A stretch of DNA of 64,000 nt from Mycobacteriales bacterium (GTDB taxonomy: Bacteria; Actinomycetota; Actinomycetes; Mycobacteriales; SCTD01): positions 1-64,000 of the forward strand of contig JAUYQP010000023.1 in NCBI GenBank assembly GCA_030697205.1, in the 5' to 3' direction. Below the pieces are notes generated by a model, which saw nothing but the letters and a program-made list of their open reading frames with translations, had not been told where the DNA came from and made no database searches. Shown here piece after piece: positions 29,499 to 37,481 of the stretch; position 1 is the first letter of the stretch; each line of letters starts with the position of its first letter. The position numbers and the translations under genes were made by a program.

Positions 29499-29526
29499 GT
29501 TCGCCACCAGGGCCCGGATTCCTGCC
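29499..29526 (-). promoter_or_regulatory. Shared 28-nt upstream motif, copy a
   Basis: Read on the minus strand the motif runs GGCAGGAATC ... GTGGCGAAC and ends 8 nt before the CocE-type ATG. Three other exported-hydrolase genes have the same element. It may be a promoter with -35-like GCAGGA and -10-like GGCGAA; if so the transcript would be leaderless. Confidence 0.45.
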
Positions 29527-29528
29527 GG

Positions 29529-31970
29529 TCAGCCCCGCACGCGCAGGGTCCGCACCGTGGCGGACCGGACGTCGGCGGCGCAGAAGCGGTCGGTCACCCA
29601 GCCGCCCTTGGCGTAGAGCCGGGTCTGGTCGGCGTAGTGCTTCGAGGTCGGGTTGGTCGACTGCGAGTAGGTGAGGATCGTCTTGGCGTCCGGGCAGCCG
29701 TCACCGTCGAAGCCGACGGTCTGGATGTAGGACGAGCCGTGCGCGAGCGGGCCCTGGTAGCCCTTGTCCGCGCTCCACGGGGCGGCCATCGCGTTGAAGA
29801 CGCCGAGCCCGCCAGGGCCGCCGTGGTAGGGCGTGCGGGTGCCGTCCGGGCGGACGTCGACCTGCCACATGCCCAGCGGGTCGTCGACCTTGATCCCGGC
29901 GCCGGCGAGGTCGTTGAGCGCATCGCCGAAGGCCCTCTGCACGGTCGGCAGCGCCGTGTTGAGCCCGCGCGGGGTGCGCACCGCGTCTGCGGGGTCGAAG
30001 GGGGTGCGCCACAGCGCGGTCTGCTGGCGCGCGGACTGCAGGCCGACGGGCACCGAGGTCACTCGCGACCAGAACCGGCGGAACAGCACGGCGCCCTTGG
30101 ACGCCACGCCGTCGCGACGATCCCACGCCGCGAGGACGTCGCAGGCCTTGCCGACCGCGACCGGGCCCTTCTCCGACGGAGCGAAGCCGCCCGGGAAGGC
30201 CTTGCACATCGCGACGACGTCGTCACCGACGACCTCCGCGGCGTGCTGGCGGGAGGAGAACAGCAGGTCCTGCAGCTCCTGGCGGGTGAAGCGGCCGCCG
30301 TTGGCGAGGCCCTCCTGGACGTAGACCAGGCCGGCGCGGGTGCGCAGGGTCCGCTCGGCGCGCTCGTCACCGATGATCGTCGCGAAGCCCTCGAGCGGCT
30401 GCTCGGGGTTGGCCAGCCAGTAGCTGTCGTTGGAGTTGGTGACGTAGTCCTTGCGCAGCAGCGCGGGCATGTTGCCCGGCCCGAAGGTGCCCTTCTGGAC
30501 CGCGTCGGGGTCGGTGCCCCACTCGCAGGCGGAGCGCGAGCCGTCGAGGACCGGCAGCCGCAGCGCCGCGAAGGTCGCCTGGCCGGCCGCGGTCGCGCAG
30601 GTCTGGACCTTCGCGTTGGTGACGTGGGGCGTGACGGAGATGTCGGCGTAGAGCGCGTTGCCCTGGTCGTCGGCCGCGATCGTGTTGACCCACGGGATGC
30701 CCTGGTTGCGCGTGAGGACCTGCAGGACCTCGGGGGCGCTCCTGGCCTGGTTGACCTCGAAGAAGTGGTTGAGGTAGCGGAAGTTCGGCGCGTTGGCGTC
30801 ACCCATCGCGAAGGCGGTCGCGGGGGTCCACGGGAAGACCGGCAGGCCGAGCAGGCTGGTGAGGACCGGGCCGTGGTGGGTCGACCACAGGGTCCGCTCG
30901 CGGGTCTCCAGCGTGCCGTTCACGAGCGCCTGGACCTTCATCGTCCGCGACGTCATCTTCCGGGGGGTGCCGTCGTAGAGGTAGGTGGTCGGCGACCCGG
31001 GGACCAGCTGGTACTGGAAGGGCGTGAAGCGGTACGACGTGGAGACCGTGTGCGACCAGGCCTGGGTCGCGGTGTGGCCGATGAGCACGATCGGCACGCC
31101 GAGCAGTGACCCGCCCGCGACGTCGACCGTGCCGGGGATCGTCAGGTGGGCCTGGAAGAACCGCTCCGAGCCGAGCCACGGGAAGTGCGGGTTGCCGAGC
31201 AGCAGGCCCCGGCGGTTCTGGGTCGACTCGCTGCCGAGCGCGACCGCGTTGGAGCCGATCGCGAGGCCCTTGAACTCGTTGGCGAGGCCCTCGGCCATCT
31301 GCGCAGTCATCTGCTCGGCGTCGACCGACGGGACGGGTGCGCTCGGGTGCGGCGGCTGCGCGGCCCCGATGCCGTCGATCGCGACGCCACCGCTCGCGAG
31401 CAGCGCGAGCTGGTAGAAGCGGCGGTAGGCGTCGATCTCGGTGATCGGCGTGACGTAGGCCTTGCCGCGGCAGGTCGGGTCCGGCACGCCCTTGCTGCCG
31501 CCGACGCTCTTCAGCCAGGCGTTGTAGCCGGCGACGTAGCCGCGGACGGTCTCGCGGACCTCCGGGCGCGGCGCCCCCGGGCCCTTCTGCGCGAGCAGCG
31601 TCTCGACGGTGCGCGCGTCGATGATCTGCTGGAAGAAGAAGTCGCTGTTGAGGTTGTTGACGGTCGCGCCGTTGCCGCGAAAGACGTAGCTGGCGTCGGG
31701 GCCGAAGAAGCGCGACCGCTGCGCGCGCACCGTCGTGTAGGTGTCGGCCAGCGTGCAGATCGCCTGCTGGGCGAGCGCCTGGGCGTAGCCGAAGCCGAGG
31801 CTGCCCCAGTCGCGCGCCTCGACGTGCGGGATGCCGAACTCGGTGTAGCGGACGGTGGCGTCGTAGCGCGGGGCCTTGCTGGGGGCTGCTGCCTGCGACA
31901 CCGGCACGGCGAGGCCTGCGGTAAGGAAGGCGGCGAGCAACAGGGCAGGTCGGCGGGACAGGACGCGCAT
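29529..31970 (-). CDS. Secreted penicillin-acylase/AHL-acylase family Ntn hydrolase
   Basis: The 813-residue precursor has a signal peptide (AVPVSQAAA, about 20-29) and begins its mature part with VRYTEFGIPHVEARDWGSLGFGYAQA, characteristic of the S45 family. Autocleavage should occur before Ser240 in LAIGSNAVALG, giving alpha and beta subunits with Ser as N-terminal nucleophile. Family members deacylate penicillins, cyclic lipopeptides or acyl-homoserine lactones, and the substrate cannot be read from sequence. The 28-nt shared motif lies 46 bp upstream. Confidence 0.9.
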   Translation of the reverse strand: MRVLSRRPALLLAAFLTAGLAVPVSQAAAPSKAPRYDATVRYTEFGIPHVEARDWGSLGFGYAQALAQQAICTLADTYTTVRAQRSRFFGPDASYVFRGNGATVNNLNSDFFFQQIIDARTVETLLAQKGPGAPRPEVRETVRGYVAGYNAWLKSVGGSKGVPDPTCRGKAYVTPITEIDAYRRFYQLALLASGGVAIDGIGAAQPPHPSAPVPSVDAEQMTAQMAEGLANEFKGLAIGSNAVALGSESTQNRRGLLLGNPHFPWLGSERFFQAHLTIPGTVDVAGGSLLGVPIVLIGHTATQAWSHTVSTSYRFTPFQYQLVPGSPTTYLYDGTPRKMTSRTMKVQALVNGTLETRERTLWSTHHGPVLTSLLGLPVFPWTPATAFAMGDANAPNFRYLNHFFEVNQARSAPEVLQVLTRNQGIPWVNTIAADDQGNALYADISVTPHVTNAKVQTCATAAGQATFAALRLPVLDGSRSACEWGTDPDAVQKGTFGPGNMPALLRKDYVTNSNDSYWLANPEQPLEGFATIIGDERAERTLRTRAGLVYVQEGLANGGRFTRQELQDLLFSSRQHAAEVVGDDVVAMCKAFPGGFAPSEKGPVAVGKACDVLAAWDRRDGVASKGAVLFRRFWSRVTSVPVGLQSARQQTALWRTPFDPADAVRTPRGLNTALPTVQRAFGDALNDLAGAGIKVDDPLGMWQVDVRPDGTRTPYHGGPGGLGVFNAMAAPWSADKGYQGPLAHGSSYIQTVGFDGDGCPDAKTILTYSQSTNPTSKHYADQTRLYAKGGWVTDRFCAADVRSATVRTLRVRG

Positions 31971-32016
31971 GGAGGGCTCCGCGGGGGGTCGGTGCGCCGG
32001 TCCGTGCGTGGTGGGT

Positions 32017-32044
32017 CTTCGCCACGCCAGGGCAACACTCCTGC
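32017..32044 (-). promoter_or_regulatory. Shared 28-nt upstream motif, copy b
   Basis: The minus strand reads GCAGGAGTG ... GTGGCGAAG, ending 46 nt before the acylase ATG. It has the same end boxes and about the same length as the copies before both CocE-type genes and the M14 carboxypeptidase. Confidence 0.45.
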
Positions 32045-32188
32045 AACGCGTTCCACCTCACCGCCTCGCGCCCGCGCTCGTGGGCGCCGTCGCGGGGTGC
32101 CGCTTGCCCCTACCGCACGGCCGCCGAAGGTGAACGGGCCGGGACCACCCAGCAGGACCCAGCCCGTCCACCGCTTCGGGGGGTCGCC

Positions 32189-33388
32189 CTATGCGCCGCT
32201 GAAGACCAGCCGGCTGGGCGAACCCGATCCGGGGCTGTCGACGACCCCAGGGGTAGAGCCTCTCAGCACCGCGGCCCCGACCTGCGCGGGGGTCGCCTTC
32301 GGGCTGCGCTCGAGCACCAGCGCCGCGACGCCCGCGACGTGCGGCGTCGCCATCGAGGTGCCGCTCAGCGTCGCCGCGGCGGTCGGCGAGCCGATCCAGG
32401 CCGAGACGATGTCGGTGCCGGGCGCGAACAGGTCGAGGCACCGACCGATCGAGGAGTACGACGCCCGCGCGTCGTCGGCGTCGGTCGCCCCGACGGTGAG
32501 CGCGGCCGCGACCCGGCCGGGCGAGCTGGAGCAGGCGTCCTGCGCACCGGTGAGCGACCCGAGCAGCCCACCCTCGTTGCCGGCGGCCAGAGCCACGGTG
32601 ACCCCGTCGGCGATGACCCGCTCGACGGCCTTGTCGAGCGCGGCGCTCGCGCCGCCACCGAGGGAGAGGTTCGCGACGGCGGGGACGCCCGGCGCGTGGT
32701 GCCGCACGACCCAGTCGAGGCCGGCGATCACGCCTGCGGTCTCGCCGGAGCCCTCGCAGTCCAGCACGCGGACCGCGACGACCTTCGCCCGCTTCGCCAC
32801 GCCGTACGACGTGCCCGCGAGGGTCCCCGCGACGTGCGTGCCGTGGCCGTTGCAGTCGTCGGCCCGGCCCCCGTCGATCACGTCGAGACCGCTGGCGACC
32901 CGGCCGGCGAGGTCGCGGTGGCCGAGGTTGACGCCGGTGTCGACGACGTAGGCGGTGACGCCCGCCCCGGTGCGGGCGTAGCGGAACGTGCGGCTCAGCG
33001 GCAGGGCCCGCTGGTCGATGCGGTCCAGGCCGTACGAGGGGGTCGGCCGCTGGGTGCCCTGGACCGCGACCGGGCGGCTGCGCTCGACGGCGGTCACGCC
33101 CGGAAGCCGGCGCAGCGCCGGGACGGCGGTGCCGAGCGCGGCCGTGGGCACCGTGACGGCGACGCCGCGCAGCGCGGCGGTGTAGACGTGGGTGACCCGG
33201 CCGCCGAGCGGTCCCGTGATCGGCGCGGTGAGCGCGGCGACCGCAGCCGGCGCGGGGGAGGTCGGCGCGAGCGTCACGATGACCGTGCTGAGCGTGGCGG
33301 GTCCGGCGGTCGCGCTCGGCAGCAGGCCGGGCAGGAGGGCCGGGCCGAGCAGGGCTGCAGCGGCGAGGACGGGCGCCACGCGGGTCAT
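32189..33388 (-). CDS. Secreted subtilisin-like serine protease (S8, proteinase K/aqualysin type)
   Basis: The 399-residue preproprotease has a signal peptide (about 1-28), an I9-type propeptide and an S8 domain. Catalytic motifs are complete: VVDTGVN (Asp150), NGHGTHVAGT (His182), and SGTSMATPH (Ser345), with an oxyanion Asn in AAGNEGG. Paired Cys (DDCN, DCEGSG, DACSSS, GRCLD) suggest two disulphides, as in aqualysin-type enzymes. There is no P-domain or anchor. It is divergent from an acyltransferase gene. Confidence 0.93.
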   Translation of the reverse strand: MTRVAPVLAAAALLGPALLPGLLPSATAGPATLSTVIVTLAPTSPAPAAVAALTAPITGPLGGRVTHVYTAALRGVAVTVPTAALGTAVPALRRLPGVTAVERSRPVAVQGTQRPTPSYGLDRIDQRALPLSRTFRYARTGAGVTAYVVDTGVNLGHRDLAGRVASGLDVIDGGRADDCNGHGTHVAGTLAGTSYGVAKRAKVVAVRVLDCEGSGETAGVIAGLDWVVRHHAPGVPAVANLSLGGGASAALDKAVERVIADGVTVALAAGNEGGLLGSLTGAQDACSSSPGRVAAALTVGATDADDARASYSSIGRCLDLFAPGTDIVSAWIGSPTAAATLSGTSMATPHVAGVAALVLERSPKATPAQVGAAVLRGSTPGVVDSPGSGSPSRLVFSGA

Positions 33389-33609
33389 CGAGTGCTCCAG
33401 AGGCGTGTCGGGAGCGCTGGGTGGGCGCGTGGGCTGACCGGTCAGGCCTGAGGTGCGAGGACGCGGCTTGTGGAAGTCACCACGCCGTGGGCCTGTTGTG
33501 CAGGTTTCTCCAAGTCTGGGCCACAGGTGGCGAAAGGTCTAGTCAGTGCTGTCCCGGAGGTGACGGAGAGCCAGGTCACGTCTCCACCGCGCTCGAAGCG
33601 GGCAGTGCT
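33389..33609. other. Intergenic region between protease and acyltransferase genes
   Basis: About 220 bp separate two divergent genes and must hold both promoters. A GTGGCGAAAG segment near 33526-33536 resembles one end of the shared 28-nt motif, but the spacing to GCAGG is too long. No riboswitch or RNA gene was recognised. Confidence 0.4.
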
Positions 33610-34848
33610 GTGAAGGTGACGACCGCCACGACGACCCGGCCAACCCGGCCGACCCGGCCAACCCGGCCGACCCGGCCGACCGCGCTCGATCCGCGCCGCC
33701 GCGCGGTCCGCGGCCTGCTCGGCCACTCCCCCGCGCTCGACGGCCTGCGCGGCTTCGCACTGGTCGCGATCGTCGTCTACCACTTCACGCGGGGCGACAG
33801 CCGCACGCTGCCGGGCGGCTCCGCCGCCGTGGACGTCTTCTTCGCGCTGTCGGGCTTCCTCATCACCGCGCTGCTGCTCGATGAGCTGCGGGTCCACGGC
33901 CGGCTGCAGCTCGGCCGCTTCTGGGCCCGCCGGTCCCTGCGCCTGCTCCCGGCGCTGTTCCTCATGCTCGGGGTCTGGACGCTGATGCTGCTCGCGTTCC
34001 ACGACACGACCTGGTTCGCGGCCAGCCCCGAGGGCGACGACGTCGGCAGTGCCGTGGACGTGAGCGGGGCGCTGCGTGACGTCGGGCTCGCGCTGGCCTA
34101 CGTCCTCAACTGGCAGCACGCCTTCGGCGAGGGCGCCGCGCCCATCCCGCACCTGTGGTCGCTCGGGGTCGAGGAGCAGTTCTACCTGCTGTGGCCGCTC
34201 GCGGTGCTGCTGCTCGTGCGGCTGCCCGCGGTGCGCCGGCACTGGCCGCTCCTCGCGCTGGGGGCGGTCTCCGCCGTACTCCCGTTCCTCTACTTCGACC
34301 CGTCCGCCGGCGACATGGACCGCATCTACTTCGGCACCGACGTGCGCGCCGTTGCGCTGCTCGGCGGCGCGACCGCGGCCGTCGTGTGGCACCGCCGCGC
34401 CGGGCTCGGGCTCGGCCTGCCCCGCTGGCAGCCCGCGCTGGCCTGGCTCGGCTTCGCGGTGATGGTGTGGTGGTGGGTCTTCATGACCTGGTTCGAGGTC
34501 CGCGCGAAGGTCGGCACGCTGGTGCTCGCGCTCGCGGTCTCCGCGCTCGTGCCCGTCCTCGCGCAGCGGCCGCGGGCCGTGGTCTCGCGGTTCCTGTCGC
34601 TGCGCGTCCTGACCTGGCTCGGCAAGCGCTCCTACGGCATCTACCTGTGGCACTACCTGTGGGCCACCTGGACCCACCCGCTGCCGGTCTGGGTCGGCGT
34701 ACCGCTCGGAGTCGGCGGCTCGCTGCTGTGCGCGATCGTGTCGTGGCGGCTCGTCGAGGCGCCTGCCCTGCGGCTGGCCTCCCGCTTCCGCCCGGTGCCG
34801 GCCGCGGTCACCGAGCCGGTGGCCCGCCCGCTCCCCGCTGCTGCCTGA
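33610..34848 (+). CDS. Membrane acyltransferase, acyltransferase-3 (OafA/YrhL) family
   Basis: The 412-residue integral membrane protein has about ten TM helices. The family motifs are LDGLRGFALVAIVVYHF (catalytic-region His near 58), DVFFALSGFLITALLL, FWARRSLRLLPALF and HLWSLGVEEQFYLLWPL. Such proteins O-acylate envelope glycans, antibiotics or lipids. The GTG at 33610 is preferred. The N-terminus is odd: a nine-base repeat (33636-33690) encodes (Arg-Pro-Thr)n of variable-looking length before the first TM. The substrate is unknown. Confidence 0.88.
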   Translation: MKVTTATTTRPTRPTRPTRPTRPTALDPRRRAVRGLLGHSPALDGLRGFALVAIVVYHFTRGDSRTLPGGSAAVDVFFALSGFLITALLLDELRVHGRLQLGRFWARRSLRLLPALFLMLGVWTLMLLAFHDTTWFAASPEGDDVGSAVDVSGALRDVGLALAYVLNWQHAFGEGAAPIPHLWSLGVEEQFYLLWPLAVLLLVRLPAVRRHWPLLALGAVSAVLPFLYFDPSAGDMDRIYFGTDVRAVALLGGATAAVVWHRRAGLGLGLPRWQPALAWLGFAVMVWWWVFMTWFEVRAKVGTLVLALAVSALVPVLAQRPRAVVSRFLSLRVLTWLGKRSYGIYLWHYLWATWTHPLPVWVGVPLGVGGSLLCAIVSWRLVEAPALRLASRFRPVPAAVTEPVARPLPAAA

Positions 34849-34852
34849 TCCT

Positions 34853-35227
34853 TCAGGCGACGGCCGGCAGGAGCAGCTGCTGGCCGGCGACGAGCCCGCC
34901 GGCCAGGTCGTTGAGCGCGCGGATCGCGGCGACGACCTCGCGCGGGTCGTTGTCGGGGGCGAGGTCCTGCGCGATGGACCAGAGCGTGTCGCCGGGCATG
35001 ACGACGGTCTGCGTCAGCGCGGCCTGCGCGGCCCGGTCGGAGGGCACGGCGGCCTGGGAGTCGACGCGGCCCAGGGAGAAGGCCGCGAGCAGCAGCCCGG
35101 CGGCGAGGACCACCACGACGAGCCGGCCGCGGCGGGTCAACCGGGTCCCCGCGGGACCGGCCAACCGGCGCGCGGGCAGGCCGGTGCGCGCACCGACAGG
35201 GGCACCAAAGTCGGCGTACTCGGTCAT
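34853..35227 (-). CDS. LysM-domain membrane protein next to lexA
   Basis: The 124-residue protein has one TM helix near 35-52 (LVVVVLAAGLLLAAFSLG) and a C-terminal LysM domain (VVMPGDTLWSIAQDLAPDNDPREVVAAIRALNDL ... LLLPAV), which binds peptidoglycan GlcNAc. A small LysM gene divergent from lexA is a recurrent arrangement in actinobacteria, and some relatives act in division inhibition during the SOS response. It shares the 200-bp control region with lexA, whose boxes may also regulate it. The start is the ATG at 35227. Confidence 0.85.
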   Translation of the reverse strand: MTEYADFGAPVGARTGLPARRLAGPAGTRLTRRGRLVVVVLAAGLLLAAFSLGRVDSQAAVPSDRAAQAALTQTVVMPGDTLWSIAQDLAPDNDPREVVAAIRALNDLAGGLVAGQQLLLPAVA

Positions 35228-35252
35228 GGTCTCTCTCCCTGCATTCGCTAGC

Positions 35253-35268
35253 GCGTTCGATCGAACGC
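35253..35268. promoter_or_regulatory. Perfect 16-bp palindrome before the LysM gene
   Basis: GCGTTCGATCGAACGC lies 25 bp before the LysM ATG. It has LexA-like half-sites GTTCG and CGAAC in inverted order with a 2-bp gap, so it is not a standard SOS box. It may be an operator for another dimeric regulator. Confidence 0.45.
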
Positions 35269-35313
35269 CCTGGCGAAGTTGTACCCCACCGCTCCGACAA
35301 TTTCCACAACACG

Positions 35314-35329
35314 TCGAACGGTTGTGTGA
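35314..35329. promoter_or_regulatory. Degenerate LexA box
   Basis: TCGAACGGTTGTGTGA keeps a full left half-site of the actinobacterial SOS box (TCGAAC-N4-GTTCGA) and 4 of 6 bases on the right. It lies between the LysM gene and lexA. Confidence 0.45.
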
Positions 35330-35369
35330 TTTCACGCTCGGAGGGGCTCCTGATGGGCTACGGTCGCCT

Positions 35370-35385
35370 TCGATCACACGGTCGA
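35370..35385. promoter_or_regulatory. LexA (SOS) box upstream of lexA
   Basis: TCGATCACACGGTCGA fits TCGAAC-N4-GTTCGA at 10 of 12 defined positions and is nearly symmetric, with T/A flanks extending the palindrome. It lies 43 bp before the lexA ATG, suited to autorepression. Confidence 0.65.
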
Positions 35386-35427
35386 AGGGCCGCCTGAACC
35401 CGTTCGCCCCGTTCGAAGGAGACGCCG

Positions 35428-36123
35428 ATGAGCGACAGCAGGGACAACGTCCGGGAGCTGCCCGACGGCCCGCCCGACGAGGCCGGCCTGACCACCCGGC
35501 AGCGCAAGATCCTCGAGTGCATCCGGCACTCCGTCGCGACCGTCGGCTACCCGCCCACGATCCGCGAGATCGGCGAGGTCGTCGGCCTGACCAGCACGAG
35601 CAGCGTCGCCTACCAGCTCAAGCAGCTGCAGGAGAAGGGCTTCCTGCGCCGTGACGCCGCCAAGCCGCGCGCGGTCGACGTCCGCACCGCGGGCGAGGTC
35701 GTCCAGCAGGTCGAGGACGACGAGCTGGCGCGCCGCGAGACCTTCCCGACCCCGGCCTACGTCCCGGTCGTGGGCCGGATCGCCGCCGGTGGCCCGATCC
35801 TCGCCGAGCAGCGGGTCGAGGAGGTCTTCCCGCTCCCCCGCGAGCTCGTCGGCGAGGGCACCCTGTTCATGCTGCGGGTCGTCGGCGAGTCGATGATCGA
35901 CGCCGCGATCGCCGACGGCGACTGGGTCGTCGTGCGTCAGCAGCCGACCGCGGTCAACGGCGACATCGTCGCGGCCATGATCGACGGCGAGGCGACGGTC
36001 AAGACGTTCCGCAAGCGCGACGGCAAGGTCTGGCTGATGCCCCACAACGCCGCCTTCGCCCCGATCGACGGCGACCACGCGGAGATCCTCGGGCGCGTCG
36101 TGACGGTGCTCCGAAAGGTCTAA
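35428..36123 (+). CDS. lexA: SOS repressor LexA
   Basis: LexA represses DNA-damage genes and cleaves itself when RecA filaments form. The 231-residue protein has the winged HTH ([34 protein letters not shown], in segments, about 21-54), the cleavage bond Ala120-Gly121 in GRIAAGG, nucleophile Ser155 in VVGESM and Lys192 in ATVKTF. All functional residues are present. GAAGGAG lies at good distance before the ATG. Upstream LexA-like boxes indicate autoregulation. Confidence 0.97.
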   Translation: MSDSRDNVRELPDGPPDEAGLTTRQRKILECIRHSVATVGYPPTIREIGEVVGLTSTSSVAYQLKQLQEKGFLRRDAAKPRAVDVRTAGEVVQQVEDDELARRETFPTPAYVPVVGRIAAGGPILAEQRVEEVFPLPRELVGEGTLFMLRVVGESMIDAAIADGDWVVVRQQPTAVNGDIVAAMIDGEATVKTFRKRDGKVWLMPHNAAFAPIDGDHAEILGRVVTVLRKV

Positions 36124-36255
36124 CGACCGCTGCTCCACAAATCACCCGAAATAGGTACTTCTCAGGACGATCCAGGGCTTCTAGGCTCACCCTGTCGGCT
36201 CCTCGCCGGGCCGGCGGGTTCACCGCACCGGTGGGCCCCAAGGGGGAGGTCCGTC

Positions 36256-37418
36256 ATGTCCGCAGCGCTGTCGACCCAGTTGTCCCGTCCGCTCGCCAGG
36301 GGCCTGACCGCCCTGGGCCTCGCCTTCGCCGGGTTGGCCACCGTGGCCACTCAGGTGTCGGCCCACCCGGAAGCCGTGTCCGACGGCAGCCAGCACGTCT
36401 CTGACGGCCCCCGCGACGCCCACCAGCACGGCAACACCGAAGGCCACCTGCCCCCGAGCAACGCCAACGTCGACGTGGTCAGCAAGCTCACGCTCAAGAA
36501 CGTCGTGCCGGAGAAGATCGCCGACGTCGGGGTGCTCGGCAACTACGCCTACCTCGCGGCCTGGGGCGTCGTGACCTGCAAGTACAACGGAGTGCACGTC
36601 GTCGACATCGCCGACGTCGCCAATCCGAAGGAGGTCGCCTTCATCGGGTCCAAGGAGGGCAGCTACCCCGGGGAGGGCGTGCAGGCGCTCCGCATCACGA
36701 CACCGGCCTTCACCGGCGACCTGCTGATCACCAACAACGAGACCTGCAACGACAAGACCGGCTTCGGCGGGCTGAACCTCTACGACATCAGCAACCCGGC
36801 CCACCCGACGCCGCTCGCCGAGGGCATCGGCGACACGACCGCCAGGGGCGAGGGCAAGAAGGACGCCAACGAGATCCACAGCGTCTTCGCGTGGGACGCC
36901 GGAGCGAAGGCCTACGCCGTGATCGTCGACAACGTGGAGGAAGCCGACGTCGACATCCTCGACATCACCAACCCCAAGCGGCCGGTGCTCATCGCCGAGC
37001 ACGACCTCAAGCGCCGATCGCGCTCGGCACCCTCGGCGACACCCTGACGTTCTCCTCCCAGTTCGACGGCTGGGGCTACGTGCACCTGTTCCGCAACGGT
37101 GGCGGCAAGCTCACCGAGCTCGACACCTACGCCGTCCCGGAGGCCCACGACCCGGCCTACGCGGAGGGCTACGGCGACCTGTCGGTGCACGAGGTCGCCA
37201 CCTCCCCGACCGTCCCGTCGCGGCTCTACTTCTCCTACTACGCGGCAGGGTTCCGGGTCGCTGAGATCGAGAACGACAAGATCGTCGAGAAGGGCCACTA
37301 CATCGCCCCGGACGGCAACAACTTCTGGGGAGTCGAGGTCTTCCAGCAGGGCGGCAAGGAGTACGTCGCGGCGAGCGACCGCGACGCCGGCCTGTGGATC
37401 TTCGAGTACCGCCCCTGA
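36256..37418 (+). pseudogene. Exported LVIVD-repeat protein, broken by deletion/frameshift
   Basis: From the ATG at 36256 (strong GGGGGAGG) an exported protein with LVIVD repeats (GVHVVDIADVANPKEV, GLNLYDISNPAHPT, DVDILDITNPKRPV) runs in frame to about 37013 and stops at 37047. The family's usual C-terminus (FDGWGYVHLFRNGGGKLTELDTYAVPEAHDP to DRDAGLWIFEYRP) continues in another frame to 37418. The known long homologues have a large middle part between these blocks, so this copy seems to have lost it with an out-of-frame junction near 37013-37025. A misassembly across a repeat is the alternative. Confidence 0.7.
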
Positions 37419-37420
37419 CA

Positions 37421-37448
37421 GGCAGGACTCCGCTCGACGGCGGCGAAG
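37421..37448 (+). promoter_or_regulatory. Shared 28-nt upstream motif, copy d
   Basis: The plus strand reads GGCAGGACTC ... GGCGGCGAAG, ending 33 nt before the M14 carboxypeptidase start. Its end boxes and overall length are those of the copies upstream of both CocE-type genes and the acylase. Confidence 0.45.
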
Positions 37449-37481
37449 GTTCACGCACACCCGCCTGACCTGGAGCGCCTC

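Noticed and set aside
33490-33536. Fifth copy of the 28-nt motif
   Set aside because: GCAGG and GGCGAA boxes are present but about 8 nt too far apart and lack the A after GCAGG.
33389-33609. c-di-AMP (ydaO) riboswitch before the acyltransferase
   Set aside because: Only a vague resemblance to conserved segments and no consistent pairing.
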